DNA from: CAYOHP01 sp964403795 [NCBI: uncultured bacterium]
Lineage (GTDB): Bacteria > Muiribacteriota > UBA6191 > CAZXTJ01
DNA length: 6,694 nt
Assembly (NCBI GenBank): GCA_964403795.1
Contig: CAYOHP010000227.1
Location: 1-6,694 of the forward strand
Reading direction: 5' to 3'
Shown here: positions 1 through 5,561 of the stretch, piece by piece
Numbering within the stretch: position 1 is the first letter of the stretch
Layout: the number at the start of each line of letters is the position of its first letter
Notes under the pieces: generated by a model
The model's input: the letters and a program-made list of their open reading frames with translations, nothing else
Told to the model about the DNA's origin: nothing
Database searches by the model: none
Translations under genes and position numbers: made by a program

Positions 1-1071
1 CCCCCTGCCCGTCCGGGCCCGGCTGGGCCCTGGCGGCCGCGGCTGCGCTTGGGGATGGGGGGTTTGGTTTGGGGGGGCGCCCCCCCAACCCCCCCGAGGT
101 AGATCAGGAGTTCCGTCGGCGGCGCCCGATCCCAGGATCCCCATCCGGTTCATCTCCCTGAATGCCTCCACCGCCACCGAGAACTCCTTGGAGAGGCGGA
201 CGAAGACGTGGTTCTGCTTGGCCTCGACCTCGATGGCCTCGAGGAAGGCCTTGAGGTAGGGGTGGGTAACCTTGGCGATCCAGCGGTCCAGGCGACCCCG
301 GAGCCACTGGGCGGCGAGCTTGGCCTCGACGGGCGTGAAGGTCTCGAGTTCGATCCCCAGCTGGATCTTGGTGCCGGTCCGCTTCCAGTCGATGGCCGCC
401 TGGCCGACGAGACCGAGGCCCTCGGTCTCGGGATCGGCAGCCAGCGCCGCCCGGGTGGCGGCCGGGACCTGGATGCCGGCCACCACGTAGGTCACCGGCG
501 TCAGCGACATGCCGTGCTTGTCGCCGAACGAGAGGTTGGTCCCGAGCGCGGTCTCGACCAGCTTGCGGCTGACGTCGAAGTCGCCTTCCCGGGCGTAATG
601 GAAATGGCTCACGCCCTCGGTGATCTCGGCCAGGGACAGGGGGAGCCGTTCGAAGAGCGGCACCACGAAGGTGACCCCCCGGTAGGCCCACTCGCGGATC
701 GGGAGGCCGGCCGTCTCGGCCAGCTTCCGGATCTTCTCGGCGATCCGGAGCGGTCCCCGGGCCAGGAACACCAGATCGACCAGCTTCTTGCCGCCCACAT
801 TGGCGCCCAGCGCCACCTGCGAGACCTGCTCCCGGGGATCGGGATAGCCCTTGGCGATCCACTCGTCGCAGAGGTCCCCGAGCCAGCCCTCGTGGGCGAT
901 CCCGGGGTAGTCGTGCATGAGCAGTTTCAGGTTCGCCAGCAGACCCCCGTGGAGCTGTCCCGGCAGCACGTGGCCGAGGTCCCCGGTGAACGGGGCGGCC
1001 AGGGCGAGGGGGGCGAGCGATGCGGCCAGCAGGGCGGGGAGCGCGGCGGCGCGCGCGAGCGACCTCTTCAT
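1..1071 (-). CDS. Secreted protein of unknown function, 3' end beyond the window
   Basis: The frame is open for 357 codons from an ATG at 1071 to the left edge, with no stop. The start has an AGAGGA ribosome binding site six bases upstream (plus-strand 1078-1083). A classic Sec signal peptide follows: basic MKR, a hydrophobic Ala/Leu core, and ALA just before residue 26 as the likely cleavage site. The mature part (about 26-317) is a normal mixed alpha/beta sequence. It contains VDLVFLARG (98-106), WAYRGVTFVVP (130-138) and an acidic helix near 278-310. I do not recognise a named family. The pattern of an ARG-type strand, a helix, then an 'xYRGxxF' strand loosely recalls secreted DUF3352-like proteins of high-GC bacteria, but this is inference. 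From about residue 318 the sequence becomes Gly/Pro/Gln/Arg-rich. That tail may be real or may reflect a shifted frame in the homopolymer runs at 71-95. The gene is divergent from the 1441 operon. Confidence 0.8.
   Translation of the reverse strand, partial: MKRSLARAAALPALLAASLAPLALAAPFTGDLGHVLPGQLHGGLLANLKLLMHDYPGIAHEGWLGDLCDEWIAKGYPDPREQVSQVALGANVGGKKLVDLVFLARGPLRIAEKIRKLAETAGLPIREWAYRGVTFVVPLFERLPLSLAEITEGVSHFHYAREGDFDVSRKLVETALGTNLSFGDKHGMSLTPVTYVVAGIQVPAATRAALAADPETEGLGLVGQAAIDWKRTGTKIQLGIELETFTPVEAKLAAQWLRGRLDRWIAKVTHPYLKAFLEAIEVEAKQNHVFVRLSKEFSVAVEAFREMNRMGILGSGAADGTPDLPRGGWGGAPPNQTPHPQAQPRPPGPSRARTGRG
69..95. repeat. Palindromic G7/C7/C7 homopolymer cluster
   Basis: Positions 69-88 form a perfect 20-base palindrome: TT, seven G, CG, seven C, AA. 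A further run of seven C follows at 89-95. The cluster lies inside the reading frame of the minus-strand gene at 1-1071, where its C-terminal part turns into Gly/Pro-rich low complexity. All three minus-strand frames stay open from here to the window edge, so the frame beyond this point cannot be decided from the sequence. It could be a genuine slippage-prone tract, a poor-quality stretch in the read or assembly, or the base of a hairpin near the end of the gene. Confidence 0.7.
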
Positions 1072-1440
1072 CCGGTTTCCTCTCTCCTCGATACTTCCGG
1101 TCTGCCTTCTGGATTCTCTTTGCTGCGGCAGCGGAGGCGGACGACGGCGGCACACTGCCTCGGAGAGGATCCGCCATGCAATGCGCATGAACGCGTCGGG
1201 CCGGGTTGCCGGTCTCGGGGGCGAGACGCCGGGAGTCCCACCGTCGAGCCTTCCGAGAGTTCCGATCCAGGGGGAAGGCCGGGAGCCGCGCCCTGGGGCA
1301 AGCGCCGGATTCCCGCATCGCGAGCCCGTCTTCCGAGGCATGGACGACACGCGCGACGGCCGTGACGCGGCTGGCCCGGAACCTGCTGCGCCCGAGGGCA
1401 CGTCCGGGAAGGGACGGTCGGGGGCACCGAGGGAGTTCTC
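1072..1440. other. Divergent intergenic region with two small inverted repeats
   Basis: This 369-base gap separates the minus-strand secreted protein from the plus-strand M23 operon and must hold both promoters. I see no convincing -35/-10 pair on either strand. Two inverted repeats stand out. CATGC/GCATG lies at 1175-1179 and 1185-1189 in a locally less GC-rich patch. GTCTCG/CGAGAC lies at 1212-1217 and 1222-1227 around a GGGG loop. Either could be an operator or chance structure. Open frames crossing the gap have no ribosome binding site and look like GC-driven shadows. Confidence 0.4.
1429..1435 (+). promoter_or_regulatory. Ribosome binding site supporting a CTG start at 1441
   Basis: GAGGGAG sits five bases before CTG at 1441. 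The first ATG/GTG/TTG in this frame after the upstream stop (TGA at 1363-1365) is TTG at 1486. That TTG has no Shine-Dalgarno-like sequence before it and would cut the hydrophobic signal sequence short. The CTG start gives a complete signal peptide. Confidence 0.45.
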
Positions 1441-2301
1441 CTGCCCATCCATCCGTCCCGATCCCCCGCGGCGCCGGCCCTGGCGTTGCTGATCGCCTTC
1501 CCGCTCCAGGCCGACGGCTTGCTCCCGGTCCTCCAGGTGGCCGCCAGCCTCGATCCCGACCGGGGGGTGGGCTCGCTGCTGGCCTTGACCGAGGGCGGGG
1601 GCAGCACCACCCTCCAGGAGCGTCCCGGCTGGATGGTCCAGGACCTCTTCCGGCTCCGCCTCGAGGGGCGACGGGCCGTGCTGGCGCTCTGGCGCGACCT
1701 CGGAGAGGGGCACCGCACTTCGCCCGAACTCTGGGTCGAAGACCGGGAGGGGAGCTGGGAGGCCGGTTCCGGGCCGACGACCCACGCCCACGCCGAGGCC
1801 GAGGCCGAGGGCGAGGCCCATCCCCACGGCGGGGAGTTCGAGCTGGTCTGGGGTGGCAGTCCCCGGATCGAGTGGACCGACGCCCGCACCCGCTTGGCCA
1901 CCGGCGACCACGGCCCCGAACTCCGGGTCGAACGCTCGCTGGCCGGCGAGAACCGGGAGCTGCCGCTCGCCCGGGTCCGGGTCGCCTTCGGGTTGGCCGG
2001 GGACGGCGTCCGGGCCACCCGGCTCCGGGACCCTCTGCCCGAGACCCAGGCACAGAGGCTGAACCTGCTCGACGAGATGCTGCACCGGGGTGACCTGGCG
2101 CGGGCGGCGGGGCTCCTGTCCGGACTCGAGGAGACCCATCGGGAGCGGGCCGCGGTCGTGATCGCCCGCCACGCGATCCCCGGGACGGAAGCGGAGCCGT
2201 TGGCCCGGCGCCTCCTCGACCAGGTGGCCATGGCAGGGGGAAGCGTAGGGCGGAAGGCGGCGGAGGCCCAACTCGAACTCGACTGGAGGTCCATCCGTTG
2301 A
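1441..2301 (+). CDS. Secreted protein of unknown function with a His/Glu-rich tract
   Basis: Starting at CTG 1441 gives 286 residues. The N-terminus is basic (IHPSRS) with a hydrophobic core (ALALLIAF) and likely cleavage after LQA near residue 24. Starting instead at TTG 1486 would give 271 residues, no binding site and a truncated signal. The mature N-terminal half looks beta-rich, with alternating patterns such as FRLRLEGRRAVLALW. Near residues 115-129 it carries a tract of four His spaced among Glu/Ala (HAHAEAEAEGEAHPH), a possible loose metal-binding loop. A second beta-like part follows, and from about residue 200 the protein is helical, with a TPR-like feel but no clear repeat. I recognise no family. 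The stop TGA (2299-2301) overlaps the TTG start of the M23 gene, so the two are probably co-transcribed and translationally coupled. Export and coupling suggest a shared envelope role, but the function is unknown. Confidence 0.7.
   Translation: MPIHPSRSPAAPALALLIAFPLQADGLLPVLQVAASLDPDRGVGSLLALTEGGGSTTLQERPGWMVQDLFRLRLEGRRAVLALWRDLGEGHRTSPELWVEDREGSWEAGSGPTTHAHAEAEAEGEAHPHGGEFELVWGGSPRIEWTDARTRLATGDHGPELRVERSLAGENRELPLARVRVAFGLAGDGVRATRLRDPLPETQAQRLNLLDEMLHRGDLARAAGLLSGLEETHRERAAVVIARHAIPGTEAEPLARRLLDQVAMAGGSVGRKAAEAQLELDWRSIR
1783..1827 (+). other. His/Glu-rich low-complexity segment
   Basis: This stretch encodes HAHAEAEAEGEAHPH inside the secreted protein at 1441-2301. At DNA level it includes a short GCCGAG tandem (three copies at 1791-1808), so replication slippage may have shaped it. 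Four histidines spaced by one or a few residues beside several glutamates could bind divalent metal. Nothing else in the protein confirms that. Confidence 0.5.
2285..2290 (+). promoter_or_regulatory. Ribosome binding site for the TTG start of the M23 gene
   Basis: GGAGGT, a near-consensus Shine-Dalgarno sequence, lies seven bases before TTG at 2298. It is inside the last codons of the upstream gene and fixes the M23 start at a TTG that overlaps the upstream TGA stop (TTGA, 2298-2301). This is the typical arrangement for coupled translation. Confidence 0.8.
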
Positions 2302-3872
2302 CCCATCCCCGGTCCCTGTTCCTCGCCCTCCCGGTGGCCCTCGCGACCTGCGCCCTGGCCTCGCCCACCCTGGACCCCGGCGCCCGGCTCGGACGCTACC
2401 GGGATCCCGACGGTGCGAGCTGGCTGCTGCTGCGACGGGGCGTCGGCTTCGAGGAGGCGGCGGCCGCCACCGGTCTCCCTCCCGAGGTGCTCTACGGGCT
2501 GTATCGCCAGGACCGGCGCTTCATGGAGCTTTCCGACCCGGGTGCCGGGGAGGCAGCCGTCCTCGCCATCCGCCTGCCCGAGACCACCACCCCGGGCTGG
2601 AGCGCCCCTCCCCAGGGGAACACCGGCGCTGGCCACCAGCGGCTGGCCTACGGGTATGCCCCCTCGGGTACCGGGGCCGGCTCGCTCCGGATCGTGCTCG
2701 GGCCCCAGGGCATCCAGCTCGACTCCAGTGGTCTGCTGCCCGGTGGTGCGAGCCTCCCCGGACCGTTCCCGGCGCCGGCCCCGGTCCCCGGGAAGTCGCC
2801 GTTTCCTCCAGGTGGCCAGTACCCGGGGCAGTACCCGGCGCCCCCGGGAGGGCAGTATCCCGGGCAATTCCCGCCGGGCGGCCAGTACCCCGGCCAGTAC
2901 CCACCGGGTGGCCCGTATCCCGGGCAGTTCCCGGGCATCGCCCTGCCCGGAGCCGGCGGGATCCAGCCGGGGAGCCCGGAGGCCGCCTTCCTCCAGCTCT
3001 TCGCGGCCCTGCTCCAGATCATGATCATGCAGGCGCAACAGCCGGGGGGCTACGTCGGCGGGTACCCCGGGGGCTATCCCGGCGGATACCCCGGCGGATA
3101 CCCCGGCGGATACCCGGGAGGAGTGCCCGGAGGCTACCCGGGGGGGCCCCCCGGCGGCTATCCCGGAGGCACGCCGGTGCCCGGCTACCCCCCGCCGAAC
3201 CCCGGCACCCAGGGCGGCGGCAGCCTGCTCGGGCAGATCGGAGGCGGCACGGGGGCGGGCTCCCCTCCTTCCACCACCGTGCCATGGCTCCCCAAAGGCC
3301 CGACCGTGCCCTCGGGGCCCGGGTTCCCGCCGGCAACGGTACCTCCCGGACTCACCCCTCCGGCCACCGGCTCGAACGGCTTCTTCCAGCGCTTCCCGCT
3401 CGCCGGCTCGGTGCGGCTCCCGGCCGACGGCGTGTTCGGGGCCTCCCGGAGCGGCGGGGGGCGGCGCCACCACGGCAACGACCTGCACCAGCCCGAGGGC
3501 TCGCCGGTGACCTGTGTCGGTCCGGGTCGGGTCGTGCTCCACCGGGTGGTGAAGCCCCGGGGCGACGGCGGCTACGGGAACTACCTGATCGTGGAACACG
3601 ACGAGGCCGCCGCCGGGCGGGGGCGCTACCGGACCCTCTACTCGCACATGCGGGACGCCCCGATGGTGCAACTCGGAGCCCGGGTCCAGGCCGGCACCCC
3701 GCTCGGCTACGTGGGACGGACGCCGATCGGGAGGTTCAACAATCCGCACCTCCACTTCGAGATCCTGGTGGCCGACGGCAGCTGGAAGGGCCGGCCCGTG
3801 GACCCGATGTCGATCCAGCCCTACCGCCAGATCGCGGAGACGATGCGCACCACCCAGATGGCCGCCCGGTAG
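2298..3872 (+). CDS. Secreted M23 (LytM/lysostaphin-like) metallopeptidase with a Gly/Pro/Tyr linker
   Basis: The product is a predicted zinc endopeptidase of 524 residues that cuts peptidoglycan cross-bridge peptides outside the cytoplasmic membrane. Residues 1-21 are a Sec signal peptide ending in ALA. Residues about 40-94 resemble a degenerate LysM fold: a hydrophobic strand, the helix GFEEAAAATGL, a second helix, then a strand ending in IRLPE. This is inferred from pattern only. Residues 171-291 are a Gly/Pro/Tyr/Gln low-complexity linker in two blocks, separated by a hydrophobic helix (FLQLFAALLQIMIM, 231-244). The M23 domain spans about 365-510 and is complete: H391 and D395 of HxxxD, H450 in the SHM motif, and H484/H486 of HLH. 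By family precedent H391, D395 and H486 bind zinc, and H450 and H484 act in catalysis. The TTG start overlaps the upstream stop and has a strong binding site. The enzyme should be active on sequence grounds; its exact bond specificity cannot be read. It could also be a regulator of amidases, but intact metal ligands argue against the degenerate EnvC/NlpD type. Confidence 0.93.
   Translation: MTHPRSLFLALPVALATCALASPTLDPGARLGRYRDPDGASWLLLRRGVGFEEAAAATGLPPEVLYGLYRQDRRFMELSDPGAGEAAVLAIRLPETTTPGWSAPPQGNTGAGHQRLAYGYAPSGTGAGSLRIVLGPQGIQLDSSGLLPGGASLPGPFPAPAPVPGKSPFPPGGQYPGQYPAPPGGQYPGQFPPGGQYPGQYPPGGPYPGQFPGIALPGAGGIQPGSPEAAFLQLFAALLQIMIMQAQQPGGYVGGYPGGYPGGYPGGYPGGYPGGVPGGYPGGPPGGYPGGTPVPGYPPPNPGTQGGGSLLGQIGGGTGAGSPPSTTVPWLPKGPTVPSGPGFPPATVPPGLTPPATGSNGFFQRFPLAGSVRLPADGVFGASRSGGGRRHHGNDLHQPEGSPVTCVGPGRVVLHRVVKPRGDGGYGNYLIVEHDEAAAGRGRYRTLYSHMRDAPMVQLGARVQAGTPLGYVGRTPIGRFNNPHLHFEILVADGSWKGRPVDPMSIQPYRQIAETMRTTQMAAR
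2808..2933 (+). repeat. Protein repeat block 1, PGGQYPGQYP-like units
   Basis: Four units of roughly P-G-G-(Q/P)-Y-P-G-Q-(Y/F)-P lie at residues 171-212 of the M23 protein. Units are similar as protein but use different synonymous codons (TAC/TAT, CCG/CCC/CCA, GGT/GGC/GGA/GGG). This indicates an old repeat kept for its amino acid composition rather than a fresh DNA duplication. Confidence 0.8.
2988..3029 (+). other. Hydrophobic helix between the two linker repeat blocks
   Basis: This codes for FLQLFAALLQIMIM (residues 231-244 of the M23 protein), preceded by a short helix cap (GSPEAA) and followed by QAQQ. Fourteen largely hydrophobic residues in the middle of a disordered Gly/Pro/Tyr linker are unusual. 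It is short for a transmembrane span. It could be an amphipathic membrane anchor, a dimerisation helix or a docking peptide. Confidence 0.6.
3042..3170 (+). repeat. Protein repeat block 2, GGYP tetrapeptides
   Basis: About ten GGYP-like tetrapeptides (some GGVP, GGPP, VGGY) lie at residues 249-291 of the M23 protein. Within it, the 12-base unit GGCGGATACCCC occurs at 3081-3092 and 3093-3104, and again at 3105-3116 with only the last base changed. The near-identity of these units points to recent slippage expansion, unlike the codon-diverged block at 2808-2933. Confidence 0.85.
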
Positions 3873-3925
3873 CCCCGCCCCGGCCCCGGGGAAAACCGCT
3901 ACGCTGCCTGCCGGAGGTGGCCGCC

Positions 3926-4624
3926 ATGCGAGGACGTCGGCGAGGCCTCCGTCCACCATGGTCTTCGACCGGGACCCGGGCGGCGGTCCCGGACCGGGCC
4001 TCCGGCGACGAGGCGACGCGGGTGGCGGCCCTCGAGGCGGTCTACGCCGGACTCGATGCCGCCGGCGAGCGCTTCGCCCTGGAATCCGGGATGGCCTGCC
4101 CGCCCGGATGCGGAGCCTGCTGCCGCTCGCCCTTCGTGGAGGCCTCGGTCCTCGAGTTGATCCCCATGGCGGCCCGCATGTTCCGGGAGGGCGACGCCGA
4201 GGCCTGGCTCGCCCGCACCGAGGACTCGGGAGGCAAGGGGCCCTGCGTCCTCTACCAGGCGACCAGTCCCGATGGCACCCTCGGGCGGTGCACCCGCTAC
4301 CGGGAGCGCCCCGCGCTCTGCCGACTCTTCGGGTTCGCGGGGGGGCGCGACAAGCGCGGCGAAGTGGCCTTCGAGGTGTGCCGACACCTGGCCACGGTGG
4401 CCCCCGAGGTCGCCGACGGGGTGCGCGCCCGGGTGGCTTCCGGAGTCCAGGTGCCGGTCTTCGCCGAGGCGCTCGCCAGGGTGGCGTCGGTCGACCCCCA
4501 CCTGGCCCTGCCGCTCCTGCCGATCAACGAGGCGCTGCGCCGGGCCCTTCACTGGGTCGGACTGCGCCGCGGCTTCGAGCCGGAAGGACCTTCCGGGGCG
4601 AGCCCGCTCAGGCCCGCGGCCTGA
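3926..4624 (+). CDS. YkgJ-type cysteine-cluster (putative zinc/iron-binding) protein
   Basis: The product has 232 residues. The ATG at 3926 is supported by GGAGG at 3913-3917, eight bases upstream. The diagnostic feature is CxxxCxxCC at C58, C62, C65 and C66 (within ACPPGCGACCR). It is followed by C107 in GPCVLY, C122 in GRCTRYRERP, C132 in ALCRLFGF and C152 in VCRH. This is the ordered cysteine pattern of the YkgJ/UPF0153 family, annotated as putative Fe/Zn chelators of uncertain function. The first 25 or so residues are Arg-rich without a hydrophobic core, so the protein is probably cytoplasmic. The C-terminal 75 residues are helical and not recognised. The gene starts 53 bases after the M23 stop with no obvious terminator between, so it may be the last gene of that operon. 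Family membership is firm; role and metal are not. Confidence 0.92.
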   Translation: MRGRRRGLRPPWSSTGTRAAVPDRASGDEATRVAALEAVYAGLDAAGERFALESGMACPPGCGACCRSPFVEASVLELIPMAARMFREGDAEAWLARTEDSGGKGPCVLYQATSPDGTLGRCTRYRERPALCRLFGFAGGRDKRGEVAFEVCRHLATVAPEVADGVRARVASGVQVPVFAEALARVASVDPHLALPLLPINEALRRALHWVGLRRGFEPEGPSGASPLRPAA

Positions 4625-4651
4625 GCCGCGGTGAGGGCCGTCCCGGGCGCT

Positions 4652-4665
4652 CTCGGGTGCCCGAG
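4652..4665. terminator. Weak hairpin in the convergent gap
   Basis: CTCGGG and CCCGAG face each other across two bases between the convergent genes ending at 4624 and 4728. This gives a five-base-pair stem with a four-base loop. There is no T-tract on either strand, so it is a weak candidate for a bidirectional terminator. Transcription here may end by Rho or read through. Confidence 0.2.
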
Positions 4666-4727
4666 GACCCCAGTCGTCGGCCCCCGGAGCGGTTCCGACC
4701 GGCGAGGCACCCGGAGACGACGGACTC

Positions 4728-5339
4728 CTATCGCGCCGAGAAGCGGACTGCCGCCCTGGCCCGGGCGGACTGGCGCACCAGGCCTCGCCCGTCGGGCCCC
4801 GGGTGCTTGCCGGCGACCCCGATCGCGATCCCGTGGGCGGCCTCGGGATCCAGGGAGTAGAGCTCGCCGATCGGCTCCCAGAGTTCCTCCAGCAGGTCCG
4901 GGTCGCGACTGGCGAGCGCCGAGTCCAGGCCTTGACCCCAGCTGGCGAGAAGGCGGGAGGTGGCCTCCCGGCGCTCGCTCGCATCCTCGATGGCGGCCGC
5001 CTCCCGGGCCGAGCGGGAGAGCAGGTCGCGGAGCCGCTCGGTCTCCTCGGGGGCCGCCTCGGCCGAGGCCAGGCTGGAGGCTCCCGGCGCCGCCGGGGCG
5101 TCGGTCTCCCCGCCGACCCCGGGTGCGAACGAGGATCCCCCTGGTGCTCCTGCCCCGCCGCCGGCCTTGATCAGGTTCTGCCAGCGCTCCTTGACGGTCG
5201 CCCCCTGGTTCATGGCGTTCAGTTTCTGGAAGAAGCTCTCGAGCTTCTTGAACGGATTCCAGAAGGCCGACGCCTCGGGGGCGGCGACCAGGGCGAGGAC
5301 GAGGACCAGGCTGGCGGCGGCGGGCTTGGTTCGGGTCAA
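4728..5339 (-). CDS. Small secreted helical protein of unknown function
   Basis: The product has 203 residues, starting at TTG (5339-5337 on the plus strand) with GAGGAG five bases upstream. There is no competing ATG, and the TTG start gives a textbook signal peptide: MTRTKP, a Leu/Val/Ala core, and cleavage after ASA at residue 25. The mature protein begins with an aromatic, basic amphipathic stretch (FWNPFKKLESFFQKLN, 26-41, continuing to about 58). A Gly/Ala/Pro/Ser linker follows (59-95), then a charged helical domain rich in Glu/Arg/Ala (96-165), and an Arg-rich tail (183-203). I recognise no family and see no catalytic motif. The aromatic/basic amphipathic start could associate with membrane or a partner; this is inference. 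The gene is convergent with the YkgJ-type gene and divergent from the acyl-CoA dehydrogenase, with its own promoter candidate at 5423-5450. Confidence 0.8.
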   Translation of the reverse strand: MTRTKPAAASLVLVLALVAAPEASAFWNPFKKLESFFQKLNAMNQGATVKERWQNLIKAGGGAGAPGGSSFAPGVGGETDAPAAPGASSLASAEAAPEETERLRDLLSRSAREAAAIEDASERREATSRLLASWGQGLDSALASRDPDLLEELWEPIGELYSLDPEAAHGIAIGVAGKHPGPDGRGLVRQSARARAAVRFSAR

Positions 5340-5344
5340 CGATG

Positions 5345-5350
5345 CTCCTC
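5345..5350 (-). promoter_or_regulatory. Ribosome binding site deciding the TTG start at 5339
   Basis: On the minus strand GAGGAG lies five bases before TTG. Together with the complete signal peptide that follows, it supports this non-ATG start. Confidence 0.7.
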
Positions 5351-5381
5351 GGGTCCGGTGGCGAACCCGGGGCTTCGAGCA

Positions 5382-5416
5382 GGGAGGAACCCCCGGTCGA
5401 AGCGACGGGTCCTCCC
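5382..5416 (-). promoter_or_regulatory. Stable hairpin at the predicted 5' end of the small secreted-protein mRNA
   Basis: On the minus strand GGGAGGACCC (5416-5407) pairs with GGGTTCCTCCC (5392-5382), leaving one bulged base. A second stem, GTCG/CGAC around CTT, is stacked inside. The outer stem begins at about the transcription start expected from the promoter at 5423-5450, so the mRNA would open with a strong stem-loop some 40 bases before the ribosome binding site. Such 5' stems are known to protect mRNA from decay. An operator or leader role is also possible. Confidence 0.5.
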
Positions 5417-5422
5417 GCTTCT

Positions 5423-5450
5423 ATCCTAGGGACCCGGGCCAGGACGTCAA
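5423..5450 (-). promoter_or_regulatory. Sigma70-like promoter for the small secreted-protein gene
   Basis: Read on the minus strand, TTGACG (5450-5445, five of six matches to TTGACA) is followed after 16 bases by TAGGAT (5428-5423, four of six matches to TATAAT). The predicted start is near 5416, leaving a leader of about 77 bases before TTG at 5339. This is the best promoter match in the window. Confidence 0.5.
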
Positions 5451-5466
5451 GGTGGTCGACCTCGAC

Positions 5467-5495
5467 TTGCGCGCCCTCGCGGGGAGTCGTATCCT
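5467..5495 (+). promoter_or_regulatory. Weak promoter candidate for the acyl-CoA dehydrogenase
   Basis: TTGCGC (5467-5472) and TATCCT (5490-5495) are separated by 17 bases and lie about 66 bases before the ATG at 5562. Spacing is ideal but the -35 matches consensus at only three positions. It is back to back with the minus-strand promoter at 5423-5450, as expected for a divergent control region. Confidence 0.3.
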
Positions 5496-5561
5496 CCGGC
5501 CTTCCAGGGGCAGCAGGGGGCAGTGCGGGCGGCCCCGGCGCGGAGGGCGAGGGAAGCGGGC

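Noticed and set aside
1340-1492. Small plus-strand frame starting ATG at 1340 and overlapping the start of the 1441 gene
   Set aside because: No usable ribosome binding site (GAGG is one base from the ATG), and the product is Arg/Pro/Gly-rich. A leader peptide coupled to TTG 1486 was considered but the signal peptide favours CTG 1441.
2298-2361. Lipobox in the M23 signal peptide (LATC near residues 15-18)
   Set aside because: Thr precedes the Cys, which does not fit the lipobox well, and a normal ALA cleavage site follows at residues 19-21. Signal peptidase I processing is more likely.
104-2368. Minus-strand open frame of 754 codons
   Set aside because: Its product is Arg/Pro/Gly-rich throughout. 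It overlaps the real secreted-protein frame on the same strand below 1071 and is antisense to the 1441 gene above it. No binding site or domain.
1068-3959. Minus-strand open frame of 963 codons antisense to the plus-strand operon
   Set aside because: It lies opposite the M23 gene and its partner, which have signal peptides, binding sites and a complete catalytic domain. Its product is low-complexity Gly/Arg/Pro/Ser/Ala without motifs, as expected from high-GC antisense frames.
4672-4721. GTCGTC/GACGAC inverted repeat and a short UNCG-type stem (4690-4701) in the convergent gap
   Set aside because: The arms are short and widely spaced or only four base pairs, with no T-tract. Such pairs are expected by chance at this base composition.
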